Origin: an uncultured Lachnospiraceae bacterium
GTDB taxonomy: Bacteria > Bacillota > Clostridia > Lachnospirales > Lachnospiraceae
Length of the DNA: 13,990 bases
Reading direction: 5' to 3'
NCBI GenBank assembly: GCA_910577655.1
Contig: CAJTOW010000104.1
Location: 1-13,990 of the forward strand
This document shows positions 6,437 to 13,990 of the stretch, piece after piece. The notes beneath the pieces are model-generated. The model was given only the letters and a program-made list of their open reading frames with translations, was not told where the DNA came from and searched no databases. Position numbers and translations under genes: made by a program. How positions within the stretch are numbered: position 1 is the first letter of the stretch; each line of letters begins with the position of its first letter.

Positions 6437-7549
6437 ATGAAACTGGAATTCCAAAAGGAAGCATTACTAAATGGTATCAATATTGTATCCAAAGCCATTG
6501 CGGCCAAGACCACCATGTCTATCCTGGAATGTATTCTTATAGATGCAGAAGCCAGCGAGATCAAGCTCACTGGCAATGATATGGAACTGGGTATCGAGAC
6601 CAGGGTGGAAGGTGCCATCTTAGAACGGGGCAAGATAGCTCTGGAGGCCAAGCTGTTTTACGAGATTATACGGAGACTTCCGGAAAATGAATCCACCGTG
6701 ACCATCACCTCCGATGAGCGGCTCAGCACCCTCATTGAATGTGAGAACGCGTCCTTCCATATTCAGGGACGGGACCCGGAGGAATTCTCCTATCTTCCTT
6801 ATATTGAAAGAGACCAGTATATCAGTATCTCCCAGTTCACCTTAAAAGAAGCCATCCGCCAGACCATCTTCTCCATCGCTGCCAATGACAGCAACAAGAT
6901 GATGGGCGGCGAGCTGCTGGAGATCAAAGACAACATCCTGAAGGTGGTATCCCTGGACGGGCACAGGATTTCCATCCGCAACATTACCCTCAAGGATCAC
7001 TACAGCAGCCAGAAGGTCATCGTCCCCGGCAAGACCCTGTCAGAAATCAGCAAGATCCTCACCGGCGGCAATGATAAGGAAGTGCTGATCTTCTTCAGCA
7101 AGAATCATATTCTCTTTGAATTCGACGATACCCTGGTAGTGTCACGTCTGATCGAGGGAGAATATTTCCGCATTGACCATATGCTTTCCAGCGATTATGA
7201 GACACAGGTGAAGCTTAATAAACGTGACTTCATGGATAATATCGACCGGGCCATGATCCTGGTCCGGGACAATGACCGCAAGCCCCTGATCCTGGATGTA
7301 AAAGATGAAAATGTCAACATGAAGATGCAATCCTCCTTCGGGTCCATGACCGCGGATGTTGCGGCCCAGAAAACTGGTAAGGATATTATGATTGCCTTTA
7401 ATCCAAAGTTTCTTCTGGACGCTTTGCGGGTCATTGATGATGAGGAAGTGGATCTGTATATGATGAATCCCAAATCCCCCTGTTTTATACGGGATAAGGA
7501 TGAGAGCTATATCTATTTGATTCTGCCTGTGAACTTTATTGCGGGATAG
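6437..7549 (+). CDS. dnaN: DNA polymerase III subunit beta (sliding clamp)
   Basis: 370 aa, the standard length for three clamp domains of about 120 residues. The dimeric ring tethers the replicative polymerase, and many other DNA-handling proteins, to DNA. Family marks are the N-terminal MKLEFQKEAL with SKAIAAKTTMSILECI, GRDPEEFSYLP (111-121), SLDGHRIS (172-179), the domain-linking LIEGEYFRID (around residue 240) and the C-terminal YLILPVNF near the peptide-binding pocket. The start at 6437 is preferred: GGAAAGG lies about 10 nt upstream and homologues begin here. An in-frame ATG at 6377 would add 20 residues read from the origin AT tract. It is separated from dnaA by the second origin cluster and from yaaA by a structured 205-nt spacer. 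No separate promoter of good quality was seen. Confidence 0.98.
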   Translation: MKLEFQKEALLNGINIVSKAIAAKTTMSILECILIDAEASEIKLTGNDMELGIETRVEGAILERGKIALEAKLFYEIIRRLPENESTVTITSDERLSTLIECENASFHIQGRDPEEFSYLPYIERDQYISISQFTLKEAIRQTIFSIAANDSNKMMGGELLEIKDNILKVVSLDGHRISIRNITLKDHYSSQKVIVPGKTLSEISKILTGGNDKEVLIFFSKNHILFEFDDTLVVSRLIEGEYFRIDHMLSSDYETQVKLNKRDFMDNIDRAMILVRDNDRKPLILDVKDENVNMKMQSSFGSMTADVAAQKTGKDIMIAFNPKFLLDALRVIDDEEVDLYMMNPKSPCFIRDKDESYIYLILPVNFIAG

Positions 7550-7552
7550 GGC

Positions 7553-7735
7553 TTATTCGCGCGAAGCAACGAGCCAGATGGGCATACTTGTATGCACATT
7601 TGGCGACTGCCGCGAGGGGTGCTCTGCGCCAGTGGCGCATGGTCAGCACCGACCGAAGCGGAGCGTAGACCAAATACCCCGCAGTTTGCTACGCTGCAAA
7701 TTTGATACCCCGACAGCCTGCTACGGGGTCTTTGG
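7553..7735. repeat. GC-rich multi-hairpin intergenic element between dnaN and yaaA
   Basis: This spacer holds several strong inverted repeats. A 15-bp arm (7573-7587) pairs with 7590-7604 with two mismatches. GGTGCT (7618-7623) pairs with AGCACC (7645-7650) around the perfect TGCGCCA/TGGCGCA palindrome (7625-7639). TTTGC/GCAAA pair at 7685-7700, and ACCCCG (7707-7712) pairs with CGGGGT (7724-7729), followed by CTTT. A short open frame crosses it but lacks an SD and reads straight through the hairpins, so I do not call a protein. It looks like an inserted, dispersed structured repeat; I recall similar sequences in Lachnospiraceae spacers. It could act as partial terminator, mRNA-processing site or mobile repeat within the operon. 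Confidence 0.6.
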
Positions 7736-7754
7736 CTGAATAGAAAGGAAAAAC

Positions 7755-7964
7755 ATGGAAATAATCAAACTGAGAGAAGAATATATCAAGCTTGGTCAGT
7801 CCTTAAAGGCAGCCGGATTCTGCGAATCCGGTGTAGATGCCAAATATGCCATTGAAGAAGGCCAGGTAAAGGTCAATGGAGTCGTGGAGTACCAGCGCGG
7901 CAAGAAGCTGCACGCCGGGGACCTGGTGGATTTCCATGGAAAGACCATCAAGATAGAAGCATGA
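7755..7964 (+). CDS. yaaA: S4-domain RNA-binding protein YaaA/RlbA
   Basis: 69 aa, almost entirely one S4 domain: IKLGQSLKAAGFCESGVDAK (11-30), then IEEGQVKVNGVVEYQRGKKL and AGDLV, the usual S4 signature. In Bacillus subtilis the gene in this position (yaaA, also called rlbA) binds RNA and is linked to ribosome assembly; the role here is inferred from synteny and domain. AAAGGA lies 5 nt before the ATG. Its stop overlaps the recF start in an ATGA arrangement, so the two are translationally coupled. The position between dnaN and recF is conserved in Firmicutes. Confidence 0.93.
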   Translation: MEIIKLREEYIKLGQSLKAAGFCESGVDAKYAIEEGQVKVNGVVEYQRGKKLHAGDLVDFHGKTIKIEA

Positions 7965-9061
7965 TCATAGAATCCCTTGAATTAAAGAATTACCGCAATT
8001 ACGATGAACTACATATAGAATTCAGTCCGGGAACCAATATCTTATATGGGAACAACGCCCAGGGCAAGACCAATATCCTGGAGGCAGTCTACGTATGCAG
8101 CACCACCAAATCCCATAGGGGCAGCAAGGACAGGGAGATGATCCATTTCCATGAGGAAGAATCCCATATCAAGATGAATGTCTTAAAGGGAGGGGTTCCA
8201 TACCGGATTGACATGCATTTAAAGAAGAACAAGACCAAGGGAGTAGCTATTAACGGCATCCCCATCCGCAAAGCCAGCGAGCTTTTCGGTATCGTCAATG
8301 TGGTCTTTTTCTCCCCGGAGGATTTGAACCTCATTAAGAACGGCCCTGCAGACAGGAGAAAATTCGTGGATCTGGAGCTGTGCCAGCTTAATAAGCTTTA
8401 TGTCCATTCCCTGGTTTCCTACAATAAGATCCTGATGCAGCGCAACAGGCTTCTGAAAGAACTGATGTTCAAGCCAGAGTATGAAGATACCCTGGATGTA
8501 TATGATATGCAGCTGGCCCAGTATGGCAGAGAGCTGGTCAGGTTCCGCAGCCAGTTTATCAGCCAGCTGGGGGAGATAATCCAGAGTATCCATTTCCAGC
8601 TGTCCGGAGGACGGGAAGAGCTTTATATCTCTTATGATCCCTGTGCTTCTTCCGATGATCTGGAGGAGAGCATCCGCAGAAGCCGGTTCCAGGATATGAA
8701 GCAGAAGACTACCCTGGTAGGCCCACACAGGGACGATATAGGTTTCTATATAGGCGACGCGGATATACGCAGGTTCGGTTCCCAGGGTCAGCAGCGGACA
8801 GCCGCACTTTCCTTAAAGCTTGCAGAGATCCAGCTGGTAAAACAGCTGGTGAAGGATTATCCTGTGCTTCTTCTGGACGATGTATTGTCCGAACTGGACG
8901 GGGAGCGCCAGAATCACCTTCTGGAAACCATTGACCATATCCAGACTATGATTACCTGCACAGGTCTGGAGGATTTTGTAAATAATTGTTTTCCCATCAA
9001 TCAGGTATTTCGAGTGGTAGAAGGCACAGTGACACAGGAAAGAAACAGTTCGTTAAAGTAG
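7961..9061 (+). CDS. recF: DNA replication and repair protein RecF
   Basis: 366 aa, normal for RecF, an SMC-like ATPase that with RecO and RecR loads RecA at single-strand gaps. It begins MIIESLELKNYRNY, followed by Walker A GNNAQGKTN (30-38). Late in the protein are the ABC-type signature FGSQGQQRTAAL (272-283) and Walker B PVLLLDDVLSELD (301-313), with a coiled region between. GPHRDD (254-259) is also typical of RecF. It overlaps yaaA by 4 nt (ATGA) and has only a weak SD of its own, so it probably depends on reinitiation after yaaA. gyrB follows after 76 nt. Confidence 0.97.
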   Translation: MIIESLELKNYRNYDELHIEFSPGTNILYGNNAQGKTNILEAVYVCSTTKSHRGSKDREMIHFHEEESHIKMNVLKGGVPYRIDMHLKKNKTKGVAINGIPIRKASELFGIVNVVFFSPEDLNLIKNGPADRRKFVDLELCQLNKLYVHSLVSYNKILMQRNRLLKELMFKPEYEDTLDVYDMQLAQYGRELVRFRSQFISQLGEIIQSIHFQLSGGREELYISYDPCASSDDLEESIRRSRFQDMKQKTTLVGPHRDDIGFYIGDADIRRFGSQGQQRTAALSLKLAEIQLVKQLVKDYPVLLLDDVLSELDGERQNHLLETIDHIQTMITCTGLEDFVNNCFPINQVFRVVEGTVTQERNSSLK

Positions 9062-9137
9062 GTATGTGCTTGTGACATATTTTTGAATTAGCTTGCTGTA
9101 TGACAGAATTGTGACATTTTAATCAGGAGGAAATAGC

Positions 9138-11051
9138 ATGAGTGCAGAATATGGAGCAGACCAGATTCAGATTCTTGAAGGACTGGAAGCTGTAAGAAAA
9201 CGCCCTGGTATGTATATTGGCAGCACTTCGTCAAGAGGTCTTCATCATCTTGTATACGAGATTGTAGACAATTCGGTGGATGAGGCCCTTGCAGGATATT
9301 GTGGCCATATCGAGGTCACCATCAACGAAGACAATTCCATCACCGTGGTGGATGATGGCCGAGGGATCCCCATCGGCATTCAGAAAAAGGCCGGGATCCC
9401 GGCAGTGGAGGTAGTATTTACCATACTTCATGCCGGCGGCAAGTTTGGCGGCGGGGGCTATAAGGTATCCGGCGGTCTTCACGGAGTGGGCGCGTCAGTG
9501 GTCAATGCTTTGTCCACCTGGCTGGAGGTGCGTATTTATACAGAGGGCAAGGTCTACCAGCAGAGGTATGAACGGGGAAAGGTCATGTATCCTTTGAAGG
9601 TAGTGGGAGAATGCCCCGCTGACAGGCATGGCACGGAGGTTCATTTCCTGCCTGATCCGGAGATCTTCGAGGAGACAGTGTATGATTTTGAGACCCTGCG
9701 GATCCGGCTGCAGGAGACCGCGTTTCTCACCAGGGCCCTGAAAATCACCTTAAAGGATGACCGGGAGGAGAAGCGTCAGAAGACCTTCCACTACGAGGGC
9801 GGTATCCGGGAGTTTGTTACCTATCTAAATAAAGGCAAATCCGCTCTGTATGACAGCGTTATCTACTGTGAAGGCACCCGTGATAAGGTCTATGTGGAAG
9901 TGGCCATGCAGCACAATGATGCCTACACAGAGAATATCTATACCTTTGTAAATAATGTCAATACACCCGAGGGCGGTACCCACCTGGTGGGCTTCAAGAG
10001 CGCCCTTACCAAAACTATCAATGACTATGCCCGGAAGAATAAGCTCCTTAAAGATAACGAGGAAAATCTTTCCGGCGAGGATATCCGCGAGGGTCTCACT
10101 GCCATTATCAGCATCAAGATTGAGGAACCCCAGTTCGAAGGCCAGACCAAGCAGAAGCTGGGCAACAGCGAGGCCCGTGGCGCTGTGGATAATATTGTAT
10201 GTGAACAGCTTACCTATTTCCTTGAGCAGAATCCGGCGGCAGCCAAGACCATCTGCGAGAAATCAGTCCTGGCCCAGCGTGCCCGTGCAGCAGCCAGAAA
10301 GGCCAGGGATCTGACCAGGCGCAAGACCGCCTTAGAGAGCATGGCCCTTCCCGGCAAGCTGGCAGACTGCTCCAACAAGGATCCGGAAAAGTGCGAGATT
10401 TTCATCGTAGAGGGAGATTCCGCAGGCGGCTCTGCCAAGACCGCCCGTTCCCGTGATACCCAGGCCATCCTTCCTCTCCGGGGAAAGATCCTCAATGTGG
10501 AGAAGGCAAGGCTGGACAAGATCTATGCCAACGCGGAGATCCGTGCCATGATTACGGCCTTTGGTACCGGCATTCACGATGAATTTGATATCAGCAAGCT
10601 CCGGTACCACAAAATCATTATCATGACTGATGCAGATGTGGACGGCGCCCATATCAGTACCCTGATGCTGACCTTCCTATACCGCTTTATGCCGGAGCTG
10701 ATCCGTCAGGGCTATGTGTATCTGGCCCAGCCGCCCCTCTATAAACTGGAGAAGAACCGGAAAATCTGGTACGCCTACAGTGATGAGGAGCTGGACGGCA
10801 TCCTCAGGGAGGTAGGCCGTGACAGCAACAACAAGATCCAGCGGTATAAGGGACTGGGAGAGATGGATGCGGACCAGCTTTGGGAGACCACCATGGATCC
10901 GGAGCGCAGGATACTGCTGCGGGTGAATATGGATGATGATATTGCATCAGAGCTGGATCTGACATTTACGACTCTTATGGGGGATCAGGTGGAGCCAAGG
11001 CGGGAGTTCATTGAAGCCAACGCCAAGTACGTGAAAAACTTAGATATATAG
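9138..11051 (+). CDS. gyrB: DNA gyrase subunit B
   Basis: 637 aa, the length of a Gram-positive-type GyrB without the proteobacterial insert. It supplies the ATPase and part of the DNA-cleavage core of gyrase (A2B2). The GHKL ATPase has YEIVDNSVDEA (40-50, catalytic Glu41, Asn45), DDGRGIP (72-78) and GGLHGVG (112-118). QTKQKLGN (336-343) carries the transducer lysine. The TOPRIM domain has EGDSAGGSAK (425-434) and TDADVDG (497-503). The C-terminus has QRYKGLGEMD (568-577). AGGAGG (9125-9130) lies 7 nt before the ATG. It follows recF and precedes gyrA. No unusual residue was seen in the resistance-associated stretch around 425-450. Confidence 0.98.
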   Translation: MSAEYGADQIQILEGLEAVRKRPGMYIGSTSSRGLHHLVYEIVDNSVDEALAGYCGHIEVTINEDNSITVVDDGRGIPIGIQKKAGIPAVEVVFTILHAGGKFGGGGYKVSGGLHGVGASVVNALSTWLEVRIYTEGKVYQQRYERGKVMYPLKVVGECPADRHGTEVHFLPDPEIFEETVYDFETLRIRLQETAFLTRALKITLKDDREEKRQKTFHYEGGIREFVTYLNKGKSALYDSVIYCEGTRDKVYVEVAMQHNDAYTENIYTFVNNVNTPEGGTHLVGFKSALTKTINDYARKNKLLKDNEENLSGEDIREGLTAIISIKIEEPQFEGQTKQKLGNSEARGAVDNIVCEQLTYFLEQNPAAAKTICEKSVLAQRARAAARKARDLTRRKTALESMALPGKLADCSNKDPEKCEIFIVEGDSAGGSAKTARSRDTQAILPLRGKILNVEKARLDKIYANAEIRAMITAFGTGIHDEFDISKLRYHKIIIMTDADVDGAHISTLMLTFLYRFMPELIRQGYVYLAQPPLYKLEKNRKIWYAYSDEELDGILREVGRDSNNKIQRYKGLGEMDADQLWETTMDPERRILLRVNMDDDIASELDLTFTTLMGDQVEPRREFIEANAKYVKNLDI

Positions 11052-11079
11052 TTGAGAAGTGCGGAAGCGCGGCGTCCCC

Positions 11080-11119
11080 TGGGAAAACCCGCAGATATGT
11101 CTGAAGAGGGATTTTCCCA
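11080..11119 (+). other. inverted repeat in the gyrB-gyrA spacer
   Basis: TGGGAAAACCC (11080-11090) is the near-complement of GGGATTTTCCCA (11108-11119); one base is left unpaired and the loop is about 17 nt. No T-run follows, so it is unlikely to be a full terminator. It could be an mRNA processing or attenuation structure between the two gyrase genes. The 143-nt spacer holds no other recognised feature apart from the gyrA SD, GGAGGA at 11185-11190. Confidence 0.45.
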
Positions 11120-11194
11120 AAACCGATATTTGTCTGCTTGAAAGAAAAAGTGAATTTGGCATCTGTAGAATGACATAAATAAGCGGAGGAAAGA

Positions 11195-13759
11195 ATGGAG
11201 CCTAATATTTTTGATAAAGTTCATGACATAGACTTGAAATCGACCATGGAGAAATCCTACATCGATTATGCTATGAGTGTTATCGCGTCCCGCGCCCTGC
11301 CGGATGTGCGGGATGGTCTGAAGCCGGTACAGCGGCGTGTGCTGTATTCCATGATCGAGCTGAACAATGGCCCGGATAAGCCCCACAGGAAATGTGCCCG
11401 TATCGTGGGTGATACCATGGGTAAGTATCATCCCCACGGAGACAGTTCCATCTATGGCGCTCTGGTAAATATGGCCCAGGAATGGTCTATCCGCTATCCG
11501 CTGGTAGACGGTCATGGAAATTTCGGTTCCGTGGATGGTGACGGGGCTGCGGCCATGCGTTATACAGAGGCCAGACTCAGCAAGATATCCATGGAAATGA
11601 TTGCGGATATCAATAAGAATACCGTAGATTTTGTGCCGAACTTTGATGAGACAGAGAAGGAGCCTGTTGTTCTTCCGGCCCGGTACCCGAATCTTCTGGT
11701 CAATGGTACCACAGGCATTGCTGTGGGTATGGCTACCAACATCCCGCCCCACAATCTCCGGGAGGTGATCGGCGCGGTGGTGAAGCTGATTGACAACCGG
11801 GTGGAGGAAGACAGGGATACTTCCATGGAAGAGATTCTGGAGATTGTCAAAGGTCCGGACTTCCCTACCGGTGCAACCATCATCGGAAAGCGTGGAATCG
11901 AGGAAGCTTACCGCAGCGGTCGGGCCAAGATCCGGGTCCGTGCGGTCACAGATATCGAGACCATGGCCAATGGAAAGAGCCGGATTGTGGTTACAGAGCT
12001 GCCCTATCTTGTAAACAAAGCCAGACTCATTGAGAAGATTGCCGAGCTGGTGAAGGACAAGCGGGTAGACGGTATCACCGATCTGCGGGACGAATCCAAC
12101 CGGGAAGGGATGCGGATCGTCATAGAGCTGCGCCGGGATGTGAACGCCAACATTGTCCTGAATCATCTTTTAAAGCACACACAGCTTCAGGATACCTTTG
12201 GTGTCATCATGCTGGCCCTGGTCAATAATGAACCCAAGGTTCTGAATCTCCTGGACATGCTGAAGCATTATCTCAGACACCAGGAAGATGTGGTCACCAG
12301 AAGAACCAAATATGATCTTAACAAGGCGGAGGAACGGGCCCATATATTACAAGGTCTGCTGATTGCCCTTGATCATATTGACGAAGTGATCAGGATCATC
12401 CGCAGTTCCGACACCTACCAGAACGCCAAGCTGCAATTGATGGAGCGTTTCGGACTCAGCGACGCCCAGTCCCAGGCCATCGTAGATATGCGTCTGCGTG
12501 CACTGACAGGTCTGGAGCGGGAGCGCCTTGAGAATGAATACAAAGAGCTGATGGAGAGGATCGGGGAATTGAAAGCTATCCTGGCAGACGAGAAAAAGCT
12601 CCTGGGCGTGATCCGGGAGGAGATTCTGGTGATCTCCGACAAGTACGGGGATGACCGCCGTACCTCCATCAGTTTTGATGAAAATGAGATCTCCATGGAG
12701 GATCTCATCCCCAACGAGAACACGGTGGTGGCCATGACAAAGCTTGGCTACATCAAGCGCATGAGCGTGGACAATTTCAAGAGCCAGAACCGGGGCGGCA
12801 AGGGGATCAAGGGCATGCAGACCATTGATGAGGATTATATCGAGGATCTGCTTCTGACCAGGACACACAATGTAATCATGTTCTTCACCAATAAAGGAAG
12901 GGTATACCGTCTGAAAGCATATGAGATACCAGACGGCAGCCGTATTTCCAGGGGAACGGCCATTGTCAATCTGCTCCAGCTCCAGCCTGAGGAGAAGATA
13001 TCGGCCATTATCCCGGTGCGGGACTACTGTGACACGGATTTTCTCTTCATGGCCACAAGAAACGGCATGGTGAAGAAGACTTCCATACGGGAGTATGACA
13101 ATGTCCGAAAGATCGGCCTCCAGGCTATTGTTCTGAAGGAAGGCGACGAGCTGATCGAGGTCAAGGCCACAGACAACACCAAGGATATATTCCTTGTGAC
13201 AGAACAGGGACAGTGTATCCGGTTCCATGAGACGGATGTCCGCATCACAGGACGCGTCTCCATGGGCGTCATCGGCATGAAACTGAATCCGGGAGATTCG
13301 GTGGTTGGCATGCAGACCCACACCCAGGGCGATTGTCTGCTGATCGTGTCTGAGAAGGGTATGGGCAAACGGACCCTGATCGATGAGTTCAAACCCCAGC
13401 TGCGGGGCGGAAAGGGAATCCTATGCTATAAGATCACAGAACGCACCGGCAAGATCGTAGGCGCCAAACTGGTTCATGACGATCATGACGTGATGATCAT
13501 TACCAATGAAGGCATCATCATCCGCATCGCAGTCAATGAGATATCTGTCATCGGCCGTAATACCTCCGGGGTGATCCTGATGAACATTGATTCTAACTCC
13601 GATGTAAAGGTCGCCAGCATCGCCAAGGTGCGGGACGACGGGGAAAAGTCGGAAGGAGACGGGATTGAGGAACTGGACATGGACGGCGAAGATGGGGAAA
13701 ATGAAGCACAGGAAAATGAAGCGTCAGAACATGAAATACCAGAAGATGAAAATTCGTAA
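11195..13759 (+). CDS. gyrA: DNA gyrase subunit A
   Basis: 854 aa. GyrA makes the transient double-strand break and wraps DNA so that gyrase introduces negative supercoils. The N-terminal domain starts MEPNIFDKVHDIDL and has the catalytic tyrosine in AAMRYTEARL (Tyr123). The quinolone-pocket motif is HPHGDSSIYG (79-88): Ser84 matches E. coli Ser83, but Gly88 replaces the Asp at E. coli 87. The wrapping domain contains the GyrA box QNRGGKG (531-537), which marks gyrase rather than topoisomerase IV, and a second RGGKG-type motif later. The last 40 or so residues are strongly acidic (rich in D/E, ending PEDENS), a tail known in some GyrA proteins to tune supercoiling. GGAGGA lies 4 nt before the ATG. 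A long palindrome follows the stop. Confidence 0.98.
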   Translation: MEPNIFDKVHDIDLKSTMEKSYIDYAMSVIASRALPDVRDGLKPVQRRVLYSMIELNNGPDKPHRKCARIVGDTMGKYHPHGDSSIYGALVNMAQEWSIRYPLVDGHGNFGSVDGDGAAAMRYTEARLSKISMEMIADINKNTVDFVPNFDETEKEPVVLPARYPNLLVNGTTGIAVGMATNIPPHNLREVIGAVVKLIDNRVEEDRDTSMEEILEIVKGPDFPTGATIIGKRGIEEAYRSGRAKIRVRAVTDIETMANGKSRIVVTELPYLVNKARLIEKIAELVKDKRVDGITDLRDESNREGMRIVIELRRDVNANIVLNHLLKHTQLQDTFGVIMLALVNNEPKVLNLLDMLKHYLRHQEDVVTRRTKYDLNKAEERAHILQGLLIALDHIDEVIRIIRSSDTYQNAKLQLMERFGLSDAQSQAIVDMRLRALTGLERERLENEYKELMERIGELKAILADEKKLLGVIREEILVISDKYGDDRRTSISFDENEISMEDLIPNENTVVAMTKLGYIKRMSVDNFKSQNRGGKGIKGMQTIDEDYIEDLLLTRTHNVIMFFTNKGRVYRLKAYEIPDGSRISRGTAIVNLLQLQPEEKISAIIPVRDYCDTDFLFMATRNGMVKKTSIREYDNVRKIGLQAIVLKEGDELIEVKATDNTKDIFLVTEQGQCIRFHETDVRITGRVSMGVIGMKLNPGDSVVGMQTHTQGDCLLIVSEKGMGKRTLIDEFKPQLRGGKGILCYKITERTGKIVGAKLVHDDHDVMIITNEGIIIRIAVNEISVIGRNTSGVILMNIDSNSDVKVASIAKVRDDGEKSEGDGIEELDMDGEDGENEAQENEASEHEIPEDENS

Positions 13760-13797
13760 CAGTTCGGATGGACAGGAAGAATAAATGATATTTTAGA

Positions 13798-13902
13798 AAT
13801 GGGGCTGTCGGGAAATGATTCCCTGTCCACGATATATTAAGTGTTTTTTTTGATATCACTACAATATATTGTGTGCGGGGGTCATTTTCCGACAGCCCCA
13901 TT
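13798..13902. repeat. long imperfect palindrome after gyrA; probable bidirectional terminator or repeat element
   Basis: A 21-bp outer arm (13798-13818) is inverted at 13882-13902 with one mismatch, both ending in the AATGGGGCTGTCGG motif. Inside, CACGATATATT (13828-13838) pairs with AATATATTGTG (13863-13873) with one mismatch, and AAGTG/CACT extends it to a loop of eight T plus a few bases. The whole folds as one hairpin of about 105 nt, 38 nt after the gyrA stop. It can stop transcription in both directions. Its size and terminal symmetry suggest a dispersed palindromic repeat or MITE rather than a simple terminator. Confidence 0.75.
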
Positions 13903-13935
13903 CTATTTTAGTAATTTCTTTGAACAGTCATTCCT

Positions 13936-13990
13936 TAGAGTGTGTCTGAAAATTGCTTTCTGGTAGCTGTGCGTTCCGCTTTGTGGGAGA
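13936..13990. mobile_element. second copy of the MITE-like element, cut by the window end
   Basis: From the TA at 13936-13937 onward, 47 of 53 bases match the element at 3373-3558 (starting at 3375), including the terminal repeat GAGTGTGTCTGAAAATT with one change. It is in the same orientation and is preceded by TA, as is the first copy. Only the left end is present. It shows that the element is dispersed and that two direct copies bracket the origin block, about 10.5 kb apart. Confidence 0.8.

Noticed and set aside
7539..7739. 66-codon frame across the dnaN-yaaA spacer
   Set aside because: It overlaps the end of dnaN, lacks an SD and reads straight through strong hairpins. The structured element explains the sequence better.
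10985..13321. Long leftward open frames opposite gyrA
   Set aside because: They are antisense shadows of gyrA arising from its codon bias; they contain no recognisable domain.

Overview
The window is the replication-origin region of a low-to-mid GC Firmicutes (Bacillota) chromosome, most likely a Lachnospiraceae gut clostridium, possibly Blautia or a close relative. This rests on the order dnaA-dnaN-yaaA-recF-gyrB-gyrA, on the protein sequences, on AGGAGG-type ribosome binding sites, and on small dispersed repeats of a kind I associate with that family. The genus is an inference from memory, not from a search.

Layout. Positions 1-508 hold no convincing gene but contain a 34-bp tandem repeat. 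Positions 509-3143 carry a leftward two-gene cassette: a membrane glucosyltransferase of the GtrII type, then a GtrB-like polyprenyl-phosphate glycosyltransferase. It is AT-rich compared with the core genes and has its own promoter at about 3179-3207. Positions 3144-3643 hold that promoter, a leftward terminator and a MITE-like element of about 185 bp with 19-bp terminal inverted repeats. Positions 3644-4264 encode a leftward ECF transporter S component with two candidate promoters.

The origin is bipartite. One DnaA-box cluster lies upstream of dnaA (about 4473-4640) and a second lies between dnaA and dnaN (about 6150-6336), followed by an AT tract (about 6358-6382) that is the likely unwinding site. 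From 4789 to the end, all genes point right, away from the origin: dnaA (initiator), dnaN (sliding clamp), yaaA (S4 RNA-binding protein), recF (gap repair), gyrB and gyrA (DNA gyrase). Genes left of the origin point left, so every gene is co-oriented with fork movement.

Accessory features. There is a GC-rich, heavily structured spacer between dnaN and yaaA, a long imperfect palindrome after gyrA that probably acts as terminator, and the start of a second copy of the MITE-like element at 13936. The most interesting single feature is a run of nine C at 1685-1693 (G9 on the coding strand) inside the GtrII-like gene. Loss or gain of one base would truncate the protein, so the gene may be phase-variable. 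I did not find a wholly new multi-gene system; the core block is conventional.
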